Source: Cladorrhinum sp. PSN259
Lineage: Eukaryota > Ascomycota > Sordariomycetes > Sordariales > Podosporaceae
Direction: 5' to 3'
NCBI GenBank assembly: GCA_033725935.1
Contig: MU867133.1
Coordinates: 62,001 to 126,000 of the forward strand
DNA length: 64,000 bases
Positions 11,377 through 23,445 of the stretch are shown here, in pieces. The position numbers and the translations under genes are program-made. The notes below the pieces were generated by a model, which did no database searches, had not been told where the DNA came from, and saw only the letters and a list, made by a program, of their open reading frames with translations. The first letter of the stretch is position 1. Each line of letters starts with the position of its first letter.

Positions 11377-12283
11377 TGTGGAAAGATGGGAAAGGATTGT
11401 TGCTCGGAAACGGCGGGGAAAGTGGCCCAGCCTTGTGTTTGATGCTTATCGTTGGAAGTAACATAAAGCCCCGCTCTACGGAAGATATCACCCAGGTTTC
11501 ATATCATCAGAAAATTGGGCCAACATTGGTGAGGCACATGAAGAGAGCATGTGAGAAAGCCAAAAAGAAAACCGCGACATGTTGGCCTTTGCTCTGGCCA
11601 GCTTGAAAGCTCCAAATGACCGAGAACTTGTGACAGCGAATGATGACGAACAATGCTGCCGGAACCGTTAATGATTGGCTGATTCGACCGTTGGTCCGCA
11701 TCCCTTCCCGGCAGTCTCAGGGTACTTTGAACTGCGAGGAAGGTACTTTGACTGAGGGTAATGTGTGCTTGGGTTGGGGTTGACCTCGCGTGCCTGGGCA
11801 ATAAGGGATCATCACCTGCAAGTATCTTCGCCAAGGGCTCAGGTACCTAACCCCAATCCCTGGTCCCAGGGATCAAGCTGCATGGAATGGTGGGGGACGT
11901 GTCGGGCAATTGGAGTCATTTCTTTTAGGTGCCCCGCCTTGCAGACAAAATTATTATTTGCGATCTCAACGAGGCGCTCCGTTCAACCCTCACAGCAGCA
12001 ACCTTATCATACCACATAGTCGTCGCCAACCCAACATCGGCGAGCACTTGAACACATTCTCCCGCCTTTCCCAAAACCTCCTTTTCTTCCAGATCCCTCA
12101 ACGAAATTACGAATTCCACCCAGAACCCATCTCCAAGACGCGACACCACCTGACTATGAACCGATAGCAGACGATATTGCGGGGCCAGTTTTGTTAATCC
12201 AGGTCTGCCAATTGTTGGCGCATCACGGCTCCCAGACTATCCGTCGGTAACACCAGCCCCAGCGACCTAACACAGGCAGAAAT
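11377..12283. promoter_or_regulatory. Divergent promoter region, phospholipase (-) / RPC1 (+)
   Basis: 907 bases separate the two start codons and hold no supportable gene, so the region must contain both promoters. No TATA box was obvious near either start. The RPC1 side (about 11930-12280) is C/A-rich, as in fungal 5' leaders. Confidence 0.5.
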
Positions 12284-15200
12284 ATGGAACCAGAAACGAA
12301 GGTTGCCCGGCCCAAGGAGCTGGTGGTCGACCAGCTGCCGAAGCGCTTCAAGGCACTTCAGTTCGGCATTCCGTAAGAAAACCCCCCTCTTAGAGTTCAC
12401 TGATTGTGGTTCAAAAACTAATCAAGTGCTTCATTTTTCCTCTACAGATCTCACCAGAATATCGTCGACCAAGGTGTTATAGAGGTTTCCGATCCTCTGC
12501 TGTACGATGTCGAGAACGGACGAAGGCCATTCCCCCATGGTCCCCTCGACCCCCGCTTAGGGACTTCAAAAACCGATCGAGAGAGCAAGTGCAGTACTTG
12601 TAACCAAGGTCTTAATGAGTGCCCCGGCCACTTCGGTCACGTCCGACTTCCCCTGCCTGTTTTCCACATCGGCTATCTCAAATACATTCAAGCAACACTT
12701 CAGAACATCTGCAAGGACTGTGCGAAGATTCTCTTGACCGAAGACGAGCGGCGTCATTTTCTGAAACAACTCCGGCGTCCGGGCATCGACAACCTCAAGC
12801 GCACTTCGCTCCTCAAGAGCATCAACGAGACATGCCGCAAAGTCAAAATTTGCTATCACTGTCAGTCTGTTCAGGGTACGATTCGGAAGTTGGGTGTCAT
12901 GAAGCTTGTACACGACAAATATGTGGCATTCAACAAGTCAACCGCGATCAAGAAGGATCCACCTGTAAGCAAGGTGGCGTTTGACTCATCTTTTAAGGCC
13001 GCCAAAAAATTCACGCCAGAGCTGGAGAAGCATAGTCGCAGGGCAATGGATGACTTGAACCCTCTCAGGGTTCTCAATTTATTCCAAAAGATCAGCACAA
13101 CCGACTGTGAGCTGCTAGGTCTCAACCCCACCGAAGGACGACCTGAGATGTTCCTTTGGCAGTACGTTCCAGCGCCTCCGATTTGCCTTCGGCCCTCCGT
13201 CGCCCAAGACAACGCCAGTAATGAAGATGACATCACGAGCAAGTTGGCAGAAATCATTTTGTATGCTGGAGTTCTCCGTCAGTCTCTCAAAAAGGGCGTC
13301 TCGCTCTCTTCAGTAATGGAAATGTGGGACTACCTTCAACTTCAGGTCGGCATGTACGTCAACAGTGACGTCCCGGGTCTCTACCAGCCAGGTTTTGGGA
13401 AGCCAATCCGCGGCTTTTGTCAGCGTCTCAAGGGCAAACAGGGGCGCTTTCGTGGAAACTTGTCGGGCAAGCGTGTGGACTTCTCGGGTCGAACTGTCAT
13501 TTCCCCCGATCCCAATCTGAGCATCGAGCAAGTAGCAGTACCTGAACTCGTGGCCAAAAACCTTACTTACCCCGAGCGCGTCAATCGCAACAATATAGAG
13601 AAACTCAGGAATTGCGTGCGCAATGGAGCAACTATGCTCCCTGGAGCGCAGGCAGTCATCAAGCAGGATGGCTCCAAGTTCAACCTCAAAATTGGCAAAC
13701 CCGAAATTCGTGAGAGGCATGCGAGAGAGCTAGAATTTGGCGATGTAGTAGAACGACATCTTGAAGATGGTGATGTCGTTCTTTTCAACCGTCAGCCCTC
13801 ACTTCACAAACTCAGTATCATGAGTCACTATGCAAAGATCCGGCCATGGAGAACTTTCCGACTCAACGAGTGCGTCTGCACCCCTTACAACGCAGATTTC
13901 GATGGTGACGAAATGAACCTTCACGTTCCACAGACAGAAGAGGCGAGGGCAGAGGCTATCAACCTGATGGGTGTGAAACACAACCTTGTCACGCCCAAGA
14001 GCGGCGAACCCATCATCGCTGCCACTCAGGATTTCATCACGGCTGCGTTTTTGCTGAGTGGCAAAGATAGGTTCTATGATCGAGCGACCTTCACCTACAT
14101 CTGTACTCAGATGCTGCTCGGCGACACCTACCTTGAGTTGCCACCTCCTGCTATCTTGAAACCTCGAGCCCTTTGGACTGGCAAACAAATTTTCAATGTT
14201 CTCATGCGGCCCAACAAAGAATCCCGAGTTCTCGTCAATCTCGAGGCCAAGAATAAGATTTACAGTGCAAAGGACTCTAAGGAGATCCCCGATATGGACA
14301 TTGAAGATGCTTACTTGGTGGTTCGCAATTCCGAGGTCATGTGCGGAAGGATGGATAAGTCTACCGTGGGAGGTGGCAAAAAGAGCTCGGTTTTCTCTGT
14401 CATCCTCCGTGATTTCGGTCCGGATGATGCTGCGGCTGCCATGAATCGCTTGGCCAAGCTCTGTGCGAGAACCCTAACTCTTCGCGGATTCTCGATTGGA
14501 GTTGGTGATGTATTTCCATCAGAGGAGCTAACAGCTAAGAAGGCTGATCTTGTTGAAACAGCATATAAGCAGGTCGACGGTCTCATTGATACGTTCAACA
14601 GGGGCCAACTGAAGAAGGCCGCCGGTTGCTCCATTGAGGAAACCTTGGAGAATTCCGTGTCTGGAATTCTTAGCAAGGTTCGATCCAATGCAGGCACCTA
14701 CTGTGTCGAGAATCTCAGCAACAACAACGCGCCGTTGATCATGGCCAAGTCCGGTTCCAAGGGCTCAGACATCAACGTGGCACAGATGATTGCATGTGTC
14801 GGCCAGCAGATTATTGGTGGCAAGCGTGTTGCTGACGGCTTCCAAGACCGTACACTTCCAGCTTTCAACAAGCACGCCCGTGAACCTCCGTCCAAGGGCT
14901 TCGTTCGCAACAGTTTCTATACAGGTCTGGTTCCGACCGAGTTCCTCTTCCACGCAATTTCGGGCAGAGAAGGTCTAGTTGATACTGCCGTCAAAACCGC
15001 TGAGACAGGTTACATGTCTAGACGTCTGATGAAATCTTTGGAAGATCTTTCAGTTCAGTATGATAACACTGTACGCACCTCAGAGGGCACCATTGCCCAG
15101 TTCCAGTTCGGCGCAGATAGAATGGACCCTGTGGCCATGGAAGGTGACGCAAAGCCAGTCAACTTTGACCGGACTTGGGATCACTCCCAAACGATCACAT

Positions 15201-16945
15201 GGAATAACTCGGAGAGAGGGTTGTTGCCCAAGGAGATTCAGGAGTATTGCAAGGAACGACTGGAGTTCCACCGTTCGGAGCTGCGCAGGAAGATGGGCAG
15301 GGATCATTCTCGACATCACTTCGTCACGGGTGAGCCCATTCACTACACAGATGAGCAGATCAAGACCAGCAATGACCGGGATGTTCTGATGGCCATCGAC
15401 GATATGGAATCCGAGAGAGGCTACTACAACACCATCCGTGATTATGTCACTAAGCGCTGTGCAAAGCTGGTCATGGTTCGAAAATCTGTGGGCTTGGACC
15501 CTTGCATTCCAGATGATGATGCTGGGCTCAAGAAAGTGGTGGAGGGATTGGAAGCAAAGAAGAAGGATATGATGGACGTGGATTTCGATGATCATGACCC
15601 TGCGAAAGCCCAGAAATTTGCAGACCTTGTCGCAAAGGTGTCAGAAACAACACTAAGACAGTTCATCGACTTGTGTATCGAGAAGTACAACAGGGCTTTG
15701 GTAGAGCCTGGCCACGCTGTTGGTGCTGTGGGTGCCCAGTCGATTGGTGAACCAGGAACGCAGATGACTCTCAAGACATTTCATTTCGCCGGTGTCGCAG
15801 GCATGAGTATCACTCAGGGTGTGCCTCGTATCAAGGAGATTATCAACGCTTCCAAGACGATCAGCACACCCGTCATTACGTGCGTCTTGGAGAATAAAAA
15901 GCAACTAGAGGCCGCGCGCGTTGTGAAGGGAAGAATCGAGAAGACATATATCTCGGACGTCCTCGAGTATATTGACGACGAGTGGCTGCCTGATGTGGCC
16001 AAGATCATCTTGAAGGTGGACATGAAGCAGCTCAACGACATGCAACTGGGCTTGAGGTTGAGCGACATTGCGGATGCAATCATGCGGGCCAAAAAGCTCA
16101 AGCTCAAGGTGGAGAGGGAGGACTTGTTTATCGGAAAGGACTACATCGAGGTGGTTGTTCGCAACACCTGGAAGGATGCAACAGCAGCTAGAAAGGCCGC
16201 GCGCGTTCGGGCTGCAGCGGTGGAAAAGGGAATCGCCATGTCAAGCACGATCGACGAATCCGCAGCCGATTTCCAGCTTCGCGTCAACTCCCTCAAGCGT
16301 CTCCTCCCGCTCGTGGCGTTTTCCGGATATCCAGAGGCAAACAGAGCCATCATCCAGACAGACGATAAGACTAGCGATCATGCCGTTCTCGTCGAAGGTT
16401 ATGGCCTGCAAGCCTGCATGACGACAGAAGGCGTAGTCGGAACTAAGTGCTTGACCAACTCGGTCATGGAATGCCGCGATGTTTTGGGTATTGAGGCTGC
16501 CCGAACGACGATTGCGAAGGAGATTGGCTCGGTCATGGGAGACATGGGCATCGATCCCCGTCATATGGAGTTGTTGGCAGATGTCATGACTTACAAGGGA
16601 GAGATTCTCGGTATCACGCGGTTCGGTCTCGCCAAGATGCGTGACAGCGTGCTTCAGCTGGCATCCTTCGAGAAGACGCCGGATCACCTGTTTGATGCTG
16701 CTGCCGGAATGAAGAAGGATAGAATCCACGGCGTCAGTGAGTGCATCATTATGGGCCAGACCATGTCTATCGGCACAGGTGCATTCCAAGTTGTACGCCG
16801 ACTGGGTATTCAGGACCACCAGTTGACACCCAAGCGTCGGCTCTTTGAGGAGGGATGGGGCAAAACAGAGAAGGCCGACAAGCTCAAGGGGAGAAGGATG
16901 GGCATGACGAATGGGCAGCCCATGAGGAGGATAGCTGTGGGCTGA
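12284..16945 (+). CDS. rpc1: DNA-directed RNA polymerase III largest subunit (RPC1/RPC160)
   Basis: Two exons, 12284-12372 and 12448-16945, about 1528 residues; yeast Rpc160 is 1460. The N-terminal zinc site CSTCNQGLNECPGH is at about residues 78-91, followed by CKDC and CYHC pairs. The catalytic loop NADFDGDEMN, whose three Asp residues bind the active-site Mg2+, is near residues 511-520. The trigger-loop and cleft region GTQMTLKTFHFAGVAGMSITQGVPRIKEIINAS lies near residue 1135; PRIKEIINASK is typical of Pol III. This is the catalytic core subunit that makes tRNA, 5S rRNA and U6 RNA in the nucleus; two of its template types (a 5S and a tRNA gene) occur later in this window. Exon 1 (MEPETKVARPKELVVDQLPK) joins exon 2 in frame at FGI|PSHQNIVDQG. 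Confidence 0.97.
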
Positions 16946-17292
16946 TGAGTATGGATCATGGGTTTATGGATTTACTTTGCGTTTTTTGCGAGGGGTTTGG
17001 ACATGGGTTCTGGTCTTGTGGGTAATTCTGCGCTATGTACGGATTACTATGTAGGCTAAAAAGTAGCTTTTTATGACAGGCAATCTTGTATCTATGATCA
17101 GCCCATACAATTTGAATGGTTTGTAGTTATTGCACGTGACTTGGTGACAATTCGCATCTGCAAGGCGGGGGAGCTTTGTCGCGACACGATAGCTACGTCA
17201 TCGGCAGCCTCAACCACACGCCGTCGACCCCTTCTGGCAAAAACTGATTTTTTTGTAGCTCTATCAACAGGCAATTCAACAATTGAGTGGCA
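16946..17292. other. Short intergenic region between RPC1 and the HMCES-like gene
   Basis: About 350 bases containing the RPC1 3' flank and the promoter of the next gene, which lies in the same orientation. No TATA box or other element was recognised. Confidence 0.5.
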
Positions 17293-18962
17293 ATGTGCGG
17301 TAGATACGCTCTGGCCTTGGTAGGCATCTCCTCCCATACCTTGACTGCTGATTACTGACCACGGATGATGAGGCGCGATCGAACAGAGGCCCTCCCAAAT
17401 CCGGCAGCATTTCCAAGACTACCATATCCCGGTTGATGATGCACCAGAAGATGAAGGAGACGGTGCGCCGAGGCAAAGCTACAATTTTGCGCCGGGATAC
17501 CACGGGGTCGTGTACCGGGCTGATGTGGGCGACCGCGGTGCGGGACACAGAGAGAACACTGCTGCTACCTCTGCACAACAGCGACCAGAGGAACAACTTG
17601 CGCAGGACCAACAGGATGAGGATGATGATGATGATGATGATGCAGCAATGGACGAAGAACCCTCTTCCTCCTCCCCAAGTCCTGAAGAGAGTCACGTGCA
17701 GAAGAAGACGAAGAAGAAGCAGCAGAAGAAGTCCAGGGATGCTCGACCGCGATATAAACTCCAGTCCATGAAGTGGGGTCTCATACCCTTCTGGACTAAA
17801 CGGAACCCGGACTACGCGGCGGTGCTCAAGACGATCAACTGCCGGGACGACTCGCTCGCTCAGCCCGGGGGCATGTGGACCACGATGAAGAAGGGGAAAA
17901 GGTGCATCGTGGTGGTTGAAGGATTTTACGAGTGGTTGAAGAAGGGACCGAAGGAGAAAGTTCCGCATTACGTCAAACGAAAAGATGGAAAACTGATGCT
18001 GCTGGCTGGGCTTTGGGATTGCTGTTTGTATGAAGATGCTGCTNNNNNNNNNNNNNNNNNNNNNNNNNNNNNNNNNNNNNNNNNNNNNNNNNNNNNNNNN
18101 NNNNNNNNNNNNNNNNNNNNNNNNNNNNNNNNNNNNNNNNNCTGGTGCTGGTGCTGGTGCTGGTGCTGGTGCTGGTGCTGGTGCTGGTGCTGGTGCTGGT
18201 GCTGGTGCTGGTGCTGGTGCTGGTGCTGGTGCTGGTGCTGGTGATGGGGAACCTGAGAGGCTGTACACGTACACGATCATTACGACGTCGAGTAACGACC
18301 AGTTAAAGTTTCTGCACGATCGGATGCCTGTTATTTTGGATCCCGGGTCGGAAGACATAAAGATTTGGCTGGATCCTGAGCGGTACGAGTGGAGCAAGGA
18401 GCTACAGGGGATTTTGAAGCCTTATAAGGGTCAGTTGGAGGTGTACCCCGTCAGCAAGGAGGTTGGGAAGGTTGGGAATAACAGTCCGACTTTTGTGATT
18501 CCCGTTGCGAGTAAGGAGAATAAAGGGAATATTGCGAATTTCTTCCAGGCGAAGGGGGGTGCTAAAGCTAAGGTCAAGCAGGAGGGTGTCAGCAAGAATG
18601 AGGAGGAGAAGAAGGAGGATGTTGAGGTTGTGGTCAAGAAAGAAGATGGTGAGGAAGAGGGAAGGACGGTTGAGGATGTGGCCAATAAGGCTGATGATGG
18701 GTGGATGAAGGTTGAGGAGACGACGCCTCATAAGAAAGGGATAAAGAGGGAAGCTAGGTCGGAGGAACCGGGTGATGTCCCTCCGATGAAGAAGGCGATG
18801 GCGGAGTTTAAAAAGGAGGATAGTGCGTCGCCCGTCAAGACCCGACCAAAGATTAGTGCGACCAAGAATCCGGTTAGGAGTCCTGCCAAGGGCAGAGGAA
18901 AACTGAAAGCGGCAGAGCCAGGGAGTCAAAAGATTACAAAGTTCTTTGGTAATAGTGCTTGA
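17293..18962 (+). CDS. HMCES/YedK (SRAP) abasic-site DNA-protein crosslink enzyme, interrupted by assembly gap
   Basis: Exon 1 is 17293-17319 (MCGRYALAL); exon 2 starts at 17387 (RPSQIRQ) and runs to the 98-N gap at 18044. Coding resumes from 18142 in another frame to the stop at 18962. The SRAP active-site residues are all visible: Cys2 after the removable Met, Asn in LKTINCRDD, Glu in VVVEGFYEW and His in LKFLHDRMPVIL. In this family Cys2 forms a stable thiazolidine with abasic sites in single-stranded DNA, shielding them during replication. Odd features: a roughly 70-residue insertion of Asp-rich, Ser-rich and Lys-rich segments between the NFAPGY and MKWGLIPFW motifs; a Gly-Ala repeat next to the gap; and a long charged tail. 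The C-terminus SQKITKFFGN resembles a PCNA-interacting (PIP) box with Ser in place of Gln, comparable in position to the PIP motif reported for human HMCES. The gap prevents a full-length translation. Confidence 0.9.
18044..18141. other. Assembly gap (98 N)
   Basis: A run of 98 N inside the HMCES-like gene, directly before a CTGGTG hexanucleotide repeat. The flanking coding frames differ by one base, so the true length should be 1 modulo 3 (for example 97 or 100) if the region is wholly coding. Confidence 0.95.
18142..18243 (+). repeat. CTGGTG hexanucleotide repeat encoding a Gly-Ala run
   Basis: About 17 perfect tandem copies of CTGGTG directly after the N gap, encoding alternating Gly and Ala in the coding frame. 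The repeat probably continues into the gap and caused the assembly break. Confidence 0.9.
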
Positions 18963-19316
18963 TGAGCCTGGGCATCTCAGAGGTTTGGGCTTTAATCATT
19001 CAGCCAATTTAAGTTTTTAAAAATCTTGAATGCATTGTGGCCAAGTTCAAAGCAGTTAATGGGAAGTCTCCTTGATGTGACAGTTGCTTGATTAATTGGG
19101 TCTACCCGTAAGTATATCCAAAGTCCCCCCTAACCTTTCCGTCCCCATCTAGCCCGGTATCACTCTGTCTATGTTTTTTTTTGGGATATCTCTTTTTGTT
19201 GCTTTACCGTCTTCCTCCCTTTCTCACTTCCTCCCTTCCTCCATTTCCCTCTAGCCAGGCTCTCCAGAGGCGTGCACGCGAGCCATATCCCATCCAGTAG
19301 TCAGATTGTTAGCACC

Positions 19317-19766
19317 TTATTGGTCGGGTTGAGCCAGCGACTTGGTAATTACATCCTTTTGCTCCTGAGACAAGTGTTTCTTAGTGTAGAAGGTGATACG
19401 TATCTGGGACGCTAATGTGGTGGCATCATAATCGTGTTTCCCCGGCCCAACAACTTTGTCAAGCGTTGCTCTCAGGTTGTCCGGGTCAGGGTAAAACATC
19501 GTTGAGACGGACCAGACATCTTTCCAGGGATTCATTCTGCCCTTGGCTTCGTCCTTGTTCTTGTCCTTGGAATCGTCCTTGTTCTTATCGTCCGTCTTGG
19601 GCTTGACATCGTCCTTGTTCTTGTTGTCCTTCTCGAGCTTGCCGGACGAGGTTGATGTACTAGACTCGGGGCGAGCGCTAGAGCCGGTGGGCGTGGTCGA
19701 GCCTTGACTGGCAGGCGAACTGGTGTGATGACCCTGTGCATCGGCGTCGATCTTGTCTTTAGGCAT
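19317..19766 (-). CDS. Small hypothetical protein, Lys/Asp/Asn-rich
   Basis: I do not recognise this protein. The frame from the ATG at 19766 encodes 149 residues: an N-terminal Ser/Thr/Gly-rich stretch, a central segment of repeated KNKDD/DKNKDE-type units (about residues 45-78), and a C-terminal 70 residues with normal composition beginning MNPWKDVWSVSTMFYPDPDN and containing a possible helix LSQEQKDVITKSL. No signal peptide or membrane segment is apparent. The frame stays open upstream to 20018, with further Met codons at 19898 and 20018, but that part looks non-coding. The non-repetitive C-terminal part and the position convergent with the HMCES-like gene support a real gene, with moderate confidence. 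Confidence 0.5.
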   Translation of the reverse strand: MPKDKIDADAQGHHTSSPASQGSTTPTGSSARPESSTSTSSGKLEKDNKNKDDVKPKTDDKNKDDSKDKNKDEAKGRMNPWKDVWSVSTMFYPDPDNLRATLDKVVGPGKHDYDATTLASQIRITFYTKKHLSQEQKDVITKSLAQPDQ

Positions 19767-21401
19767 GGTTCTCGTCTGGGTATTAAGTCTGTCAGTGGAT
19801 ATGTAAGGGCAGCTGAGTGGTTTGTTGGCTTGATGATTGATCTCGCTGTTGGTATTGAGATCTAGATTGTATAGAGCAGGCAGAGATGGGAGCTCCATGA
19901 TTCTAAACTTTCTTGAAGCTATATACTGCAAGCCCCAAAGAGTGAATGAAAGGTATTCGAAATGTGTTGAATGAACTACATCTTTGCTGCGGTCATTCAC
20001 TGCTGGGTATCCATTCACCCCTTTGTTTGCTTGTTGCGTTCATTGCTGTGGATTCTTCTCTTTATCTTTGGGCTTTTTACATGCTTCACTCTATGCCCGT
20101 TGATGAGGTTCTTTCAAGACGATGGAACTGTTTATGACTTGTTGTTGCGTATTCTACGTCCAAGATGCGATGAGAGCTTAAAACAAGAGCCTCTTGCCAC
20201 AATGATACAATGTAGGTTTCTATTCCTCTTTCGTTGTTTCTCTTATCTTCATTTATAGCAAGAATCTCTTCCTTAGACCTTTCGTGGTTCAAATCTATGT
20301 TTATACGTTTCTTGTTCAGGTTTTGTTTCTATATTTCGAGCTAAAACAGCACTATTAGAAGCTCTACATATAAAGTAGACTTTTGTTCTCATTCAAGCAA
20401 CCCAGTACAGTACCTATTCAGATCTTACACAAGGACTACCAGATAACACAAAGATAAGGTGAGCCGGATATATTGTCAATTAAAGCCCTGCCTGCATGTA
20501 AATGCTTTTGTCTTTATCATCATCATCATCATCTCCATGGAGACTAAGAGGCATTGTGCAGCTATACAACTCTTTACTTCAAGATGTCGGAAAATGGCAC
20601 GAGAAAGATAAAAGAAAAAGACAGCATCAAAAAAAGCTTTAATATGGACCTTTTCGATAGACCATGTGGTGAGGTCAATAAAAGTCAACAGGCTTTTCAG
20701 ACCAAGACAATAAACTAAACTGAGACTCCCGGTGAAAGAAAGCTTTGATTTGAGACGACGATTTGGCTCTGGCAAACAGTCTGGCTAGCCTCTGAAGCGA
20801 TGCTTGCACAGTTCTCACCAATATCAATTCCCTATCTCCCTTATTTCCGTTCGGAGCATGTTACCCCTGAATTATGACAATAACCCAAAACAAATGATTC
20901 TTGGCGCACCCCTATCTGTCCAGGCCACAACATCTGTCTGCAGATTCGGTCTTACTCGATTTCAGTCTGCATTCACATGGGTGGGTACATGTAGGTGCTT
21001 CAACGGCCCCTTCTCGGTCGTACGTATGCACGAGCCCATGAGGCTGGCCACCTGTGCAACCTCACTTGAGACTCACGGTCACATCAAAACTGCATATAGC
21101 CTTTGTCACAGATACACAAGACCTTGGGAGCTCAAAATCAATTGGTCTGTGGTGAGTAGGCTGCTGTGGTGAATGCCTCGTCTCGTAACACGATAGTAAA
21201 CTTGTCCTCCTAGATACTTTAACGTGTGCTACATCAACTATACCCCCATCCCGTAGTTACTTTGGTTATTTGGGGAGAAATCTCTTTTTTTAAATACAAC
21301 AGCCCAGTCAGTCACTCTTGGTTTCTTTTTCTTGTCTTTTTTTCTGATATCTTTCTTTATGTATTATATTCATTTACATTAATTAGTCTTTAACTGGCTC
21401 A
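19767..21401. other. Intergenic region upstream of the CorA-like gene
   Basis: About 1.6 kb, A/T-rich, without a supportable gene. It contains a short ATC repeat at about 20518-20534. A 122-codon frame at 20804-21172 has no recognisable features and was not called. The last 150 bases before 21402 are pyrimidine-rich, as expected for a promoter/leader. Confidence 0.5.
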
Positions 21402-23243
21402 ATGGACTGGATCGTGATCGATGATCCGTTCTTCACCGAGGACGAGTTTATCGGCTTTAAATATGATATTGACTTCTTTGATCCCAACGACCCTTGCAAA
21501 GTTTTGCATGGCACTAAGGTACGTGAACCTTTTCTTTTGTACTGCACACTTCTTTCACTTTTCTGCTCGCGCTGACATTGCGTCGCGTAACATAGGGTGC
21601 TGTTGAAGAGTGTCAGTCCTTGAAGCTTGTTCGAGAAGACGATTGGAATCGCTGGTTCCAGGTATGGAATTGCAAATATGCCACACAGTTGGGGCTGATG
21701 CCGGTTGTTGTTGCTAACTGAGGTTATGAATTTGTTTTACTTAGAATCCGGTATTCAGCCTCAAACCACAACAATACCCCTCGGGTTTCCAAATCTTGTA
21801 TGAGCCCTCATGAGTTTTTGCGATGCAAAAAGCAACTGAAATAATTCACTAGGCTGTCCAGTCCGACCAAACCTCAACTCAAAGGCTTGGTGAACCCAGA
21901 CTACTACCTCGCCTTTTCCCGTCCCAAATGGGAGACCATCGCGCGATCCTTCCGTCTGCACAAGAAGATCGCCAAAGCGATGGTCGGCTACAGCAAGAGC
22001 TACATCGGCTACGTCGTCAAGGACGATCTCGACGCAGGCGAGACGCTCGAGCAGTTCACGGCGGTGATGAGCTACGACAAGGACCGCGAGCCCTCGAGCG
22101 TGTCCATCTCGTCGACCTACCACACCAAGTCAAAACTCTCCCTGGCGGTCATTTACAACTGCAACAGGAAGCAAAAAGAAAAAATCGAGAGAATCCTCCG
22201 CGGCTCCCCCGAAGCCAGCACGCATCCCCTCTTGCTGCCCGGCGTTTTTGCCGAGCTCCAGCGGGACCGTCTCCAGAAGCTGGTCGACAACAACTTCCAA
22301 GCCAGCTTTGACCTCCAAAACTCCCTGAAACTAATCAGCAGAGCGTACAGCGACAACTCGGACGACGAGAGGATCAGCCGGAAGGTGAATGAAAAGTTCC
22401 GCAAGGGCATAGTGAGCGCCAGTCTCTTCGAAGAGGAGGTCCGCGCGACCAAGCAGCACCTGGAACGAATGATCAAGTTCATTCACAGTCAGAGCTCCGC
22501 CCTAAACGCGGCCGAGTTCCAGCTGTGCACCGCGAGGTATCAGGTCCGGTTCGACGAGATCCTGATGGAGATCGATACGCTCTTGGCTCACTGCCGGATC
22601 ATATCAGCAGACTTGACATATGCTTGCGAGTTTGTGAGTTATATACCTAATTTTACACGGCGCGCAATGCATGTATATATATATATGCCCTTCAGCCGAG
22701 AGAGAAAGAGAACTTCAAACATTGACCTTTGTCTTGATTACCTTTCAAGTTGACACGACAAGAGACCGCCCGAGCGGGTCGGCAAGCAAAGATCAGCACC
22801 GTCATCGCATTCGTCGCGATGCTTTACCTTCCAATGACTTCGGTAGCGGTGAGTGTTCTCTTTCTTTCTCTCCTCCTTTCCATAGGCTTGAATGCCACCC
22901 ATGTCTTGGTACCTTCTAACGCAAGAGAAATCACACATAAACCCAGACCATATTCGCCATGCCTATCTTTGGCTTCCAGAATAAATGGCTGGACATATAC
23001 TTCAACCTTGCCAAAAAGAAATCGGATTCTGAACTCGGCTCCGACCACTTGTCGAATGATGGGCCTGCTTCCTCGTTGCCAGTTCTTTCCGGCTACTTTT
23101 GGATTTATCTCGCCATATCGACTACCCTTACCGGCGCGACCGTGGGCTTTTACATTTGGTATACGAGAGAGCAAACTAGTATAAAAGAATCAGATGATCT
23201 CGTCCTGGAACACCAGATAGTCGGTAGAAGTGCTGATCCTTAA
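21402..23243 (+). CDS. CorA-like fungal membrane protein (two C-terminal TM helices)
   Basis: Six exons: 21402-21518, 21596-21661, 21745-21797, 21853-22633, 22750-22848 and 22947-23243, giving about 470 residues. Start MDWIVIDDPFFTEDEF. The N-terminal three quarters is a soluble domain with a helical region around residues 220-340. TM1 is at about residues 354-378 (KISTVIAFVAMLYLPMTSVA joined to TIFAMPIFGF across the last intron); TM2 is at about 427-447 (FWIYLAISTTLTGATVGFY). The pattern of helical stalk, xxxLPxTxVATIFxMP and a C-terminal FWIYxAIS helix is that of the fungal CorA-like Mg2+ transporter superfamily. The GMN ion-selectivity motif of true CorA channels is not present, so transport is not assured. 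The many short exons agree with consensus splice sites, and each junction preserves frame. Convergent with the DUF3433 gene 202 bases away. Confidence 0.75.
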
Positions 23244-23445
23244 GAGGGACCGAAATAAACATTTCCGGGGAATTATATCATTAGTAGAAACGAGCCCAAG
23301 TTCCTGTCCGTGATCCCAGCTCTGATATTTTCCATTCCCAGTTCAATTTCATTGTTACTTGGGTATCCTGATAATTATAAAGCCAAATCCTCCCTCCTTT
23401 ACGCCCCAATTACTAACCCTCCAATTTACCATACCAAATCCTGAT

